Source of the DNA: Candidatus Falkowiibacteriota bacterium
GTDB lineage: Bacteria > Patescibacteria > ABY1 > BM507 > UBA12075
Direction of reading: 5' to 3'
NCBI GenBank assembly: GCA_030636285.1
Contig: DAOVXE010000034.1
Span: forward strand, 1-7,729
DNA: 7,729 nucleotides
Part shown: positions 1-5,661 of the stretch, in pieces
Layout of the letters: each line of letters opens with the position of its first letter
How positions within the stretch are numbered: the first letter of the stretch is position 1
Program-made: the position numbers and the translations under genes
The notes under the pieces: model-generated
What the model was told of the DNA's origin: nothing
Seen by the model: the letters and a program-made list of their open reading frames with translations, nothing else
Databases searched by the model: none

Positions 1-947
1 AAGTCCTCAATGCGTCCGTTGGTGCAAGATCCAATATAAACCTGATCTATTTTTTTTCCAACAAGTTCGCTAACATCCACTACCTGATCCGGCTTATAAC
101 CGAAAGTAACCTGTGGCGCCAAATCAGAAACATCAATAGTAATTTCATCTGTATAAACAGCATCAGGATCAGGGTGCCACTTATGATAATCTTCAAGAGC
201 ATCAGCATAAGATTTATACTTATTAGAAATAAACGGCCAAAGATATTTTACAGTCGTCATGTCCGGAAGACAGATGCCACAGGTTGCGCCCGCTTCAATC
301 GCCATATTACAGCATGTCATTCTGGCTTCCATGCTCATGGCGTCTACTATAGATCCGGTAAATTCTATAATTTTATCGGTCGCGCCGTTTACGCCTAGTA
401 TGCCAATGACGTAAAGAATAACATCCTTGGCATAAACATTATCAGGAAGTTTCCCGACAATATTAATTTTCATTGTTTCAGGAACACGAAAAGAACAAAC
501 GCCCTTTAGAATTCCAACTTCCAAATCTGTAGTGCCGATTCCGGCAGCAAAAGCGCCAAAGGCTCCATGCGTGCAGGTATGAGAATCTCCCATAATAACT
601 GTGTATCCCGGCCTAATAAAACCTTTTTCCGGAAATAAAGCATGGCACACTCCATTGTTTCCAACATCAAAGAAATCCTTGATATTGTGCCGCTTAGCCC
701 AATCTCTTAGAATTTTTCCCTGCACTGCTGTCTTTGAATCCTTTGCAGGAGTAACATGATCTATAACCGCCTTAATTTTAGCTGGATTAAAAACTTGATC
801 CAGGCCTTGTTCAACTAAATCATTAATCGCAATTGGCGTTGTTATTTCATGGCACATTACCACATCAATATCCAATACCACATTTTCGTTTGACGGGTTA
901 TCACGCCAATGAGCCTTAAAAATTTTTTGTGCAACTGTTTGTCCCAT
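1..947 (-). CDS. leuC: 3-isopropylmalate dehydratase / homoaconitase-type large subunit, N-terminal 315 residues (C-terminus beyond window)
   Basis: Large subunit of an aconitase-superfamily [4Fe-4S] isomerase. The LeuC branch moves the hydroxyl of 2-isopropylmalate in cytosolic leucine synthesis, and in citramalate-pathway organisms it also converts citramalate for isoleucine. My minus-strand translation from the ATG at 947 stays open to the window edge. Visible signatures are GDSHTCTHGAFGAF (120-133), GIGTTDLE (137-143), SMEARMTCCNMAIEAGA (205-221) and IGSCTNGR (305-312); C308 is the first cluster ligand. The CxxC holding the other two ligands and about 100 residues lie outside. The sequence looks more like the short ~420-residue LeuC/HacA group than enterobacterial LeuC. 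The start is fixed by a good Shine-Dalgarno sequence and the typical MGQTVAQKI opening. Homoaconitase cannot be excluded from sequence alone. A small subunit (LeuD) would be expected further along this strand, outside the window. Confidence 0.93.
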   Translation of the reverse strand, partial: MGQTVAQKIFKAHWRDNPSNENVVLDIDVVMCHEITTPIAINDLVEQGLDQVFNPAKIKAVIDHVTPAKDSKTAVQGKILRDWAKRHNIKDFFDVGNNGVCHALFPEKGFIRPGYTVIMGDSHTCTHGAFGAFAAGIGTTDLEVGILKGVCSFRVPETMKINIVGKLPDNVYAKDVILYVIGILGVNGATDKIIEFTGSIVDAMSMEARMTCCNMAIEAGATCGICLPDMTTVKYLWPFISNKYKSYADALEDYHKWHPDPDAVYTDEITIDVSDLAPQVTFGYKPDQVVDVSELVGKKIDQVYIGSCTNGRIED

Positions 948-959
948 TTCTTACTCCTT
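948..959 (-). promoter_or_regulatory. Ribosome binding site of leuC
   Basis: On the minus strand AAGGAG lies 6 nt before the ATG. It fixes the leuC start and is the only strong Shine-Dalgarno sequence in front of a full-sized gene in this window; none of the plus-strand genes has one. Confidence 0.85.
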
Positions 960-986
960 TTCTTGTTTTGGTTAATGGATTATTTC

Positions 987-1015
987 AAAATATGTAAAAT
1001 ATTAGCTTAAGCCAA
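987..1015 (-). promoter_or_regulatory. Possible leuC-proximal promoter overlapping a palindrome
   Basis: Minus strand: a -35-like TTGGCT (1015-1010), a 17-nt spacer and a -10-like TATTTT (992-987) would start RNA near 980, giving a leader of about 33 nt. The match is weak and the region is AT-rich, so chance matches are likely. It matters because the -35 lies inside the 997-1020 palindrome, and such a promoter would bypass the upstream terminators. Confidence 0.3.
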
Positions 1016-1020
1016 TATTT
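997..1020. promoter_or_regulatory. 24-bp imperfect palindrome, operator-like
   Basis: The core GCTTAAGC (1005-1012) is a perfect palindrome, flanked on each side by one mismatched position and a further 7 complementary bases (997-1003 with 1014-1020). That is 11 of 12 pairs matched. It lies 50 bp before leuC. Its left half carries TTAGCTTAA (1002-1010), also found in the inverted repeat of the ileS promoter (1471-1479), which suggests a shared regulator. It could also form a hairpin in the leuC leader. Confidence 0.45.
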
Positions 1021-1031
1021 ATTTTAATGAA

Positions 1032-1057
1032 CAAAATAAAAAACCATAAATTTATGG
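1032..1057 (-). terminator. Weak terminator-like hairpin in the leuC leader
   Basis: On the minus strand, CCATA and TATGG (1057-1053, 1048-1044) form a 5-bp stem around an AATT loop, followed at once by six U, an A and four U. The stem is short and AT-rich, so efficiency is doubtful, but the U-run is good. It would be a second stop point between the leader promoter and leuC. Confidence 0.4.
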
Positions 1058-1145
1058 CTTAATGTTACTATAAAACATCAAAAAAATCAAGTAGCTTAAA
1101 GTAGTTTTGTTGTTTTTTTCTTTTTATTAAATATTAGCAAAATTT

Positions 1146-1195
1146 AAAAATGAAAAGAGGACCCAGAATTTACCAAGAAATGGTAACGGGTCCTC
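1146..1195 (-). terminator. Strong intrinsic terminator upstream of leuC (candidate attenuator)
   Basis: Minus strand: 5' arm GAGGACCC (1195-1188) pairs perfectly with GGGTCCTC (1164-1157). Above an internal loop, TTACCA (1186-1181) pairs with TGGTAA (1175-1170) around a 5-nt loop. The 3' side runs into UUUUCAUUUUU. This is by far the best terminator in the window and points only toward leuC. Its position, about 200 nt before the start codon and about 220 nt after a minus-strand promoter, suits an attenuator or the end of a separate small RNA. The first base of the 5' arm overlaps the stop codon of a 7-codon ORF. Confidence 0.8.
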
Positions 1196-1217
1196 ACAAG
1201 ATATTTATAATGCGCAT
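1194..1217 (-). CDS. Candidate seven-residue leader peptide MRIINIL
   Basis: On the minus strand AAAGGA (1231-1226) sits 8 nt before ATG (1217). The reading frame is Met-Arg-Ile-Ile-Asn-Ile-Leu-stop, so four of seven codons are branched-chain, with all three Ile codons used (ATT, ATA, ATC) plus TTG. The TGA stop (1196-1194) overlaps the 5' arm of the attenuator by two bases. By analogy with ilv/leu leader peptides, a ribosome slowed on these codons would cover the arm and prevent termination. A 7-codon ORF is easily found by chance in AT-rich DNA, so the support is position, Shine-Dalgarno spacing and codon content, not length. Confidence 0.45.
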   Translation of the reverse strand: MRIINIL

Positions 1218-1225
1218 TTTAGATA

Positions 1226-1244
1226 TCCTTTCATTTTGAAAAGG
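1226..1244 (-). promoter_or_regulatory. Hairpin masking the leader-peptide Shine-Dalgarno sequence
   Basis: In the minus-strand RNA, CCUUUU (1244-1239) can pair with GAAAGG (1232-1227) around a 6-nt loop, with one G-U pair. This would bury the AAAGGA used by the MRIINIL ORF, so translation of the leader could itself be conditional. The stem is only 6 bp and A/U-rich. Confidence 0.35.
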
Positions 1245-1270
1245 GCAGGTTTTTGAGGAATTTATGTTTT

Positions 1271-1415
1271 GTTGCTTAAATTAAATATTTTAATTATGTT
1301 GAGAAATTATTGTTTCAATACGACTTTTTTTTAAGGTGCACAGCACCTCGGTCCCCTTATTAGGGGCGGTGGTAAAGAAACCATTTTCTCAAGAATTAGA
1401 AATATATTAAGCAAC
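1271..1415 (-). ncRNA. 145-nt structured 5' leader or small RNA, class not recognised
   Basis: Nearly the whole segment folds on itself. GTTGCTTAA (1415-1407) pairs perfectly with TTAAGCAAC (1279-1271). An AU-rich stretch continues the stem. TTGAGAAA (1392-1385) pairs with TTTCTCAA (1306-1299), and GTTTC (1381-1377) with GAAAC (1316-1312). The apex is GC-rich: CCCC/GGGG (1366-1363 with 1356-1353) with a UAAUAA loop, and GGUGC/GCACC (1347-1343 with 1339-1335) with a 3-nt loop. CACC (1371-1368) can instead pair with GGUG (1347-1344), so two exclusive apical folds exist. The minus strand is chosen because a promoter ends 9 nt before the first arm. Either it is the 5' domain of the leuC leader, or RNA 1417-1146 is a free RNA of about 270 nt. 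Confidence 0.6.
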
Positions 1416-1423
1416 TTAAAATT

Positions 1424-1451
1424 ATTATAACATATTAAAAATTAAATTCAA
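1424..1451 (-). promoter_or_regulatory. Minus-strand sigma70-like promoter with extended -10
   Basis: TTGAAT (1451-1446), a 16-nt spacer and TATAAT (1429-1424), preceded by TGT (extended -10, 1432-1430). Predicted start near 1417, immediately before the long hairpin that begins at 1415. This coincidence supports both the promoter and the strand of the structured RNA. Confidence 0.65.
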
Positions 1452-1462
1452 GTAAAAAAATT

Positions 1463-1491
1463 TTGACATTTTAGCTTAAAAAAGCTAAAAT
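1463..1491 (+). promoter_or_regulatory. ileS promoter with built-in inverted repeat
   Basis: A consensus -35 TTGACA (1463-1468), an ideal 17-nt spacer and -10 TAAAAT (1486-1491) predict a start near 1498 and a leader of only about 25 nt, so no room for a T-box. The spacer and -10 are covered by a perfect 9-bp inverted repeat, TTTTAGCTT (1469-1477) and AAGCTAAAA (1482-1490), separated by AAAA. A protein bound there would block RNA polymerase, which suggests an operator; TTAGCTTAA recurs in the leuC palindrome. The ileS ATG has no Shine-Dalgarno sequence. Confidence 0.75.
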
Positions 1492-1522
1492 AATCTTATA
1501 ATTAAGCAGCAAATATTAATTT

Positions 1523-4500
1523 ATGACAAATAAAAAAGATAAAAATAAAGAAAATTCTCTCAAGAGCGAAGTTGCCAGACAGGAAGAAAAAATTCTTGAA
1601 TTTTGGGATAAAGCCGAGATTTTTAAACAATCAGTAGAAAAAAAAGCGCCTAACGGCGACTATGTTTTTTATGACGGCCCGCCCTTTATTACCGGTTTGC
1701 CGCATTACGCTACATTGTTGCCAAGTATAGCCAAAGACGTGGTGCCTAGGTTTTGGACAATGAAAGGATATCATGTAGAGCGTGTTTGGGGTTGGGATTG
1801 TCATGGTTTGCCTGCGGAAAATAAGGTGGAAAAAGAATTGGGTTTGAAAAATAAAAAAGATATTGAAGAACTTGGGGTTAATAAATTTGTAAATGCTTGC
1901 CGTGATTATGTTACCACGGGTTCAGAACAATGGGAGTGGTATATTAAGCGTATTGGCCGCTGGGTGGATATGAAAAATGCCTACAAAACAATGGATTTAA
2001 AATTTATGGAAAGCGTAATTTGGGCTTTTAAAGAATTGTATAATAAAGGTTTAATTTATGAGGATTATCGTTCTTCTTTGCATTGTCCTCGCTGCGCGAC
2101 CCCGCTTTCAAAATTTGAAATTACAATGGATGCTGGTTCGTATAAAGATGTTAAGGATGATTCGGTTATTGTTAAGTTTAGAATTAAGGATCAGGAATCA
2201 GGAATTAAGGACGTTAAAGGAGATATTTATATTTTAGCTTGGACAACTACACCATGGACTTTGCCGGGAAATTTGGCTTTGGCGATTAGAGAAGATATTA
2301 AGTATGTATTAGCTAAAGTTACTAAACATAAAGATTGGGACGGTGAAGGGCCAATACCATTTATTTCAGATTCTAAAATTGAATATTTTATAATTGCCAA
2401 AAATAAATTTGATTTAGTTTTAGGGGAATATTCACCAGAAATTATTCAAGAAATCAAGGGCAAAGAATTAATTGGATTGAAATATGAGCCGTTGTTTGAT
2501 TTGGAAAACAAAGAAATTTTTGAAAATAAAAATACATATAAAATATATCACGGAGATTTTGTTTCTACTGAGGAGGGGACGGGAGTTGTGCATATTGCGC
2601 CGAACTTTGGTGAAGATGATTTTAAATTTGGCAAAAAATATGAATTACCAATGGTTGATTTGATGGATGAGATGGGGCACTATACAAAATTGGCAGGCAA
2701 AGAATGGAATGGATTATATTTTAAAAAAGTTAATACAAAAGTTTTAGAAATATTGGGTGATAAATTATTTTTAAAAGAATTATATGAGCATTCATACCCT
2801 TTTTGTTATCGCTGTGATAGCCCTTTAATTTATAAGACTCAAAAGGCCTGGTATTTGCGAATTTCAGAAATTAGAAATAAAATGCTTAAGGCAAATAAAA
2901 ATATTAATTGGGTGCCAGAATACTTTAAAGATGGCAGATTCAAATATAATTTGAAAAACGCACCGGATTGGTGTTTGTCTCGTTCCCGTTATTGGGGTTC
3001 GCCAATTCCGGTTTGGCGCTGCACTAAGTGCGATGAAATTAAAGTTGCGGGCTCAATAGAAGAGATTGAAAAATTAAGTAATAAAAAAATTAAAGATTTA
3101 CATAGGCCGGCAATTGATAAAATTGAGTTTAAATGTAAAAAATGCAAAAGTAAAATGAAACGAGTAGTTGAGGTTTTGGATTGTTGGTTTGAATCAGGAT
3201 CAATGCCTTTCGCGCAATTTCATTATCCTTTTGAACGAAAAAAGGAATGGAAAAATATTCTTCCGGCAGATTTTATTATTGAATATACGGGTCAATTAAG
3301 AGGCTGGTTTTATTATTTGCATGTTCTAGCTAATGCGTTATTTGATTCTTTGGCATTTAAAAATGTAGTTGTGTCAGGCGTGCTTGCGGGAACAGATGGG
3401 CGTAAAATGAGCAAGTCATACGGTAATTATCCTGATCCAAAAAGTACTTTAGATAAATACGGAGCTGACGCGCTTAGATTGTATTTTATGACAAGTTCAA
3501 TTATGGCAGGGGATGACACAACTTTAAGCGAAAAAGATATTCAGGATGATTTGCGAAAAAATGTTATGCTTCTATGGAATGTCGTTAAATTTTATAGCAT
3601 GTTTTGCGATAATGAAAAAGATATAAAAGAAGATTTAAAATTAGAAAATATTTTAGATAAATGGATTGTTGCCAGATTAAATCAGGTAATTAAAGAAATT
3701 ACCGATAATATGGAGAAATATAATTTACCCAGAGCGGCGCGTCCGATTACAGGGTTTATTGATGATCTGTCAACTTGGTATATACGCCGTTCACGAGGTC
3801 GTTTTAAAGGTGATGATGAAAATGATAAAAATCAGGTTTTAAAAACAACCAAGTATGTTTTAATAACATTTTCTAAGGCAATCGCGCCAATTATGCCGTT
3901 TATAGCCGAGCAGGTTTGGCAGAAAGTTACGGGATATGATTTTAAGAACAAGAATGAATCAGTTCATCTTGAAAAATGGCCCAGCAGATTATATAGAGAT
4001 AACGACTCGGAATGGGTTGGCATACCAAAAGGAAAGAAAGTTAAAACAAAAAGTGGAGCCCTTGTGTCTAACGGAAAAGCTATGCCAAAAGACGAAGTTG
4101 AAGTATTGCATAAAATGGAAGTTGTTAGAAAAATTGTTGAATTGGGATTGGCAAAAAGAGATGAGGCCGGGATTAAAGTAAGACAGCCGCTTGGTAAGTT
4201 AAAAGTTAAAAGTAGAAAGTTAAAAGTAGGAGAAGAATATATAGATTTAATTAAAGATGAATTAAATATTAAAATTGTAGAGACACAAAATTTTGTGTCT
4301 TTTTCCGGAGAAAATGATATTAAGGTGGAGTTGGACACAAGATTAACTAATGAATTAAAGCAAGAAGGTATAAAAAGAGAGATAGTAAGAACCGTAAACA
4401 GTATGCGTAAGAATATTGGCTTAACAATAAATAATAGAATAGTCTTATTTTGGCAGAGCGAGAATCAAAATATAATTCAAGCAATAAAAAAATATTCCAA

Positions 4501-4621
4501 TGATATTCGCGGTGATGTTTTAGCTGATGAAATAAAAAATGAAAAAAGCGACATGATTGATATTCAAAAAGAAATAAATTTGGATAATGGAATATTATTT
4601 TTAGGAATAAAAAAGAAATAG
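1523..4621 (+). CDS. ileS: Isoleucine--tRNA ligase, eukaryote-like (type 2)
   Basis: Class I synthetase that charges tRNA-Ile in the cytosol and hydrolyses misactivated valine. At 1032 residues it is normal for type 2 IleS. In order: PPFITGLPHYAT (53-64) holds the HIGH motif as H61-Y-A-T64, with Thr in place of the second His; WDCHGLPAE (91-99); a Cys pair at 188/191; the CP1 editing domain with WTTTPWTLPGN (240-250) and GTGVVHIAP (352-360) followed by GEDD; further Cys pairs (CYRC, CTKC, CKKC); KMSKS (628-632); the anticodon-binding domain with WYIRRSRGRF; and a long C-terminal region typical of the type 2 family. The start is the first Met before the conserved SEVARQEEKILEFW block. It heads an operon. 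Two period-7 repeats and a palindrome lie within the frame at variable positions. Family knowledge: type 2 enzymes are usually less sensitive to mupirocin. Confidence 0.97.
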   Translation: MTNKKDKNKENSLKSEVARQEEKILEFWDKAEIFKQSVEKKAPNGDYVFYDGPPFITGLPHYATLLPSIAKDVVPRFWTMKGYHVERVWGWDCHGLPAENKVEKELGLKNKKDIEELGVNKFVNACRDYVTTGSEQWEWYIKRIGRWVDMKNAYKTMDLKFMESVIWAFKELYNKGLIYEDYRSSLHCPRCATPLSKFEITMDAGSYKDVKDDSVIVKFRIKDQESGIKDVKGDIYILAWTTTPWTLPGNLALAIREDIKYVLAKVTKHKDWDGEGPIPFISDSKIEYFIIAKNKFDLVLGEYSPEIIQEIKGKELIGLKYEPLFDLENKEIFENKNTYKIYHGDFVSTEEGTGVVHIAPNFGEDDFKFGKKYELPMVDLMDEMGHYTKLAGKEWNGLYFKKVNTKVLEILGDKLFLKELYEHSYPFCYRCDSPLIYKTQKAWYLRISEIRNKMLKANKNINWVPEYFKDGRFKYNLKNAPDWCLSRSRYWGSPIPVWRCTKCDEIKVAGSIEEIEKLSNKKIKDLHRPAIDKIEFKCKKCKSKMKRVVEVLDCWFESGSMPFAQFHYPFERKKEWKNILPADFIIEYTGQLRGWFYYLHVLANALFDSLAFKNVVVSGVLAGTDGRKMSKSYGNYPDPKSTLDKYGADALRLYFMTSSIMAGDDTTLSEKDIQDDLRKNVMLLWNVVKFYSMFCDNEKDIKEDLKLENILDKWIVARLNQVIKEITDNMEKYNLPRAARPITGFIDDLSTWYIRRSRGRFKGDDENDKNQVLKTTKYVLITFSKAIAPIMPFIAEQVWQKVTGYDFKNKNESVHLEKWPSRLYRDNDSEWVGIPKGKKVKTKSGALVSNGKAMPKDEVEVLHKMEVVRKIVELGLAKRDEAGIKVRQPLGKLKVKSRKLKVGEEYIDLIKDELNIKIVETQNFVSFSGENDIKVELDTRLTNELKQEGIKREIVRTVNSMRKNIGLTINNRIVLFWQSENQNIIQAIKKYSNDIRGDVLADEIKNEKSDMIDIQKEINLDNGILFLGIKKK
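2181..2211. repeat. Period-7 repeat inside the ileS editing-domain region
   Basis: Reads as GAATTAA, GGATCAG, GAATCAG, GAATTAA, GGA. The 10-mer GAATTAAGGA recurs exactly 21 nt apart (2181-2190, 2202-2211). It encodes the RIKDQESGIKD segment (220-230) just before WTTTPWTLPGN, where IleS proteins vary in length, so insertion or expansion there would be tolerated. Confidence 0.6.
4196..4230. repeat. Heptamer tandem array inside the ileS C-terminal region
   Basis: Five 7-nt units in a row: AAGTTAA, AAGTTAA, AAGTAGA, AAGTTAA, AAGTAGG. In the ileS frame it gives a KLKV...KLKV repeat (892-902) in a basic linker. The period is 7, not 3, so it arose at the DNA level; 35 nt read through in frame with no stop. 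Confidence 0.8.
4281..4304 (+). repeat. Perfect 20-bp palindrome plus T-run inside ileS
   Basis: 4281-4300 is exactly self-complementary (AGACACAAAA and its reverse complement) and is followed by four more T. In RNA this is a hairpin with a U-tract, the shape of an intrinsic terminator, about 320 nt before the end of ileS and 50 nt after the heptamer array. It encodes ETQNFVSF in a variable part of the protein. Confidence 0.7.
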
Positions 4622-4631
4622 TTTTTATTTT

Positions 4632-5648
4632 ATGCCAAAAACAAAAGCCTTGGTTTTATTTTCCGGCGGTTTGGACTCAATTCTGGCTGTTAAGATGCTT
4701 CAGGCGCAAAAAATAGAAGTAACAGCTGTTTGTTTTACCAGTAATTTTTTTAATGCCGAGCTGGCCAAAGAGTCAGCCAAAAATTTAGGTATTAAGATTA
4801 TTGTTAAGGATATTTTTGAGGCTGAACTCAAACTGGTTAAGAATCCTCCCCATGGACATGGCAAGCACTTGAATCCATGCATTGATTGCCACGCCATAAT
4901 GATACGCCTGGCCGGTGAGATCGCGCGAAAACAGGGCTTTGATTTTGTGGCTACCGGCGAAGTTTTGGGCCAGCGTCCTTTTTCACAAAATAAAAAAGCC
5001 TTGGAAAAAGTAAAAGATTTGTCAGGCGTGGATGTTGTGCGGCCTTTGTCCGCGAAATTATTAGATGAAACCGAGATTGAAAAAAATAAAATATTGATCA
5101 GAGGCCTTTTGGGAAGAATTCGCGGCAGGAGCAGGGAAGATCAAATTGAGCTGGCGCGCAAGTATAAATTAAAAAATTATCCCTTGCCGGCCGGCGGCTG
5201 TTTGTTAACTGATCCAGAATTTAGCAAGCGATTAATAAAATTACTGGACAACTATCCTGATTGTGATATTAATGATGTTGAGATTATTAAGAACGGCCGG
5301 GTGTTTTGGCTAAAAGCTAAAGGGAACGTTTTTGTTTTAGCGGTTATCGGGCGTAATCATGAAGAAAGTGAGAAGCTTAAAAAACTTGCCAAAAAGGGTG
5401 ATTTTATTGTAGAATTAAAAGAGATAACCGGTCCAAGCACTTTGGTCAGATCTATAAATTTAAAGAAAGCAGTAGCTTTTAAAAGCAATTATTACATACA
5501 GATCCCCAAAATTTTAAGCTTGGGCAAATTAAGGCTTAGCGAGCCTAAGAATTTTGAGCAAATATTTGATGTTATTTGCCTTTTGACCGGATATTATTCT
5601 ACCAAAGCCAGAAACAAGGAGGTGGAATTAATAGTTAAAAATTTTTAA
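4632..5648 (+). CDS. ThiI-like PP-loop RNA-modification protein with probable NFACT-R-type C-terminal domain
   Basis: Probable ATP-dependent tRNA sulfur-transfer or related modification enzyme. The N-terminal PP-loop is FSGGLDS (10-16). H74, H76 and H79 lead into NPCIDC (81-86), resembling the NPC cysteine site of MnmA-type thiolases but with a second Cys. GEVLGQRPFSQ (109-119) follows, then PLPAGGCLLTDP (184-195), whose C190 could be the second catalytic cysteine. The last 120-140 residues (VEIIKNGRVFW, VIGRNHEESEKL, SYYSTKAR-like end) look like the small RNA-binding NFACT-R module that is known fused to ThiI-like PP-loop domains. There is no THUMP domain, so it is not classical ThiI; I give no symbol. 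It starts 10 nt after ileS with no Shine-Dalgarno sequence, so it is co-transcribed with a tRNA-charging gene, which fits a tRNA role. Substrate base and sulfur donor are unknown. Confidence 0.75.
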   Translation: MPKTKALVLFSGGLDSILAVKMLQAQKIEVTAVCFTSNFFNAELAKESAKNLGIKIIVKDIFEAELKLVKNPPHGHGKHLNPCIDCHAIMIRLAGEIARKQGFDFVATGEVLGQRPFSQNKKALEKVKDLSGVDVVRPLSAKLLDETEIEKNKILIRGLLGRIRGRSREDQIELARKYKLKNYPLPAGGCLLTDPEFSKRLIKLLDNYPDCDINDVEIIKNGRVFWLKAKGNVFVLAVIGRNHEESEKLKKLAKKGDFIVELKEITGPSTLVRSINLKKAVAFKSNYYIQIPKILSLGKLRLSEPKNFEQIFDVICLLTGYYSTKARNKEVELIVKNF

Positions 5649-5661
5649 TTTTATTAATATT

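Noticed and set aside
174..398. Plus-strand ORF of 74 codons
   Set aside because: It lies antisense within the conserved LeuC frame, with no Shine-Dalgarno sequence or recognisable protein.
1271..1415. 6S, SRP, tmRNA or RNase P RNA
   Set aside because: None of the conserved cores I know (SRP GGAA/GNRA helix 8, RNase P P4, tmRNA tRNA-like ends) is visible; 6S cannot be fully excluded, but the large central bubble is not evident.
1146..1417. T-box riboswitch before leuC or ileS
   Set aside because: The leader length is right, but I find no AGGGUGGNACCGCG-type T-box sequence or Stem I AG-bulge/specifier layout on either strand, and the predicted ileS leader is only about 25 nt.
3964..4338. Minus-strand ORF of 124 codons within ileS
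   Set aside because: It is antisense to conserved IleS sequence and its composition is that of a complementary-strand shadow.
5616..5622. AAGGAGG as ribosome binding site for the ATPase gene
   Set aside because: It lies 39 nt before the ATG and inside the upstream coding sequence, too far to act as a Shine-Dalgarno sequence.
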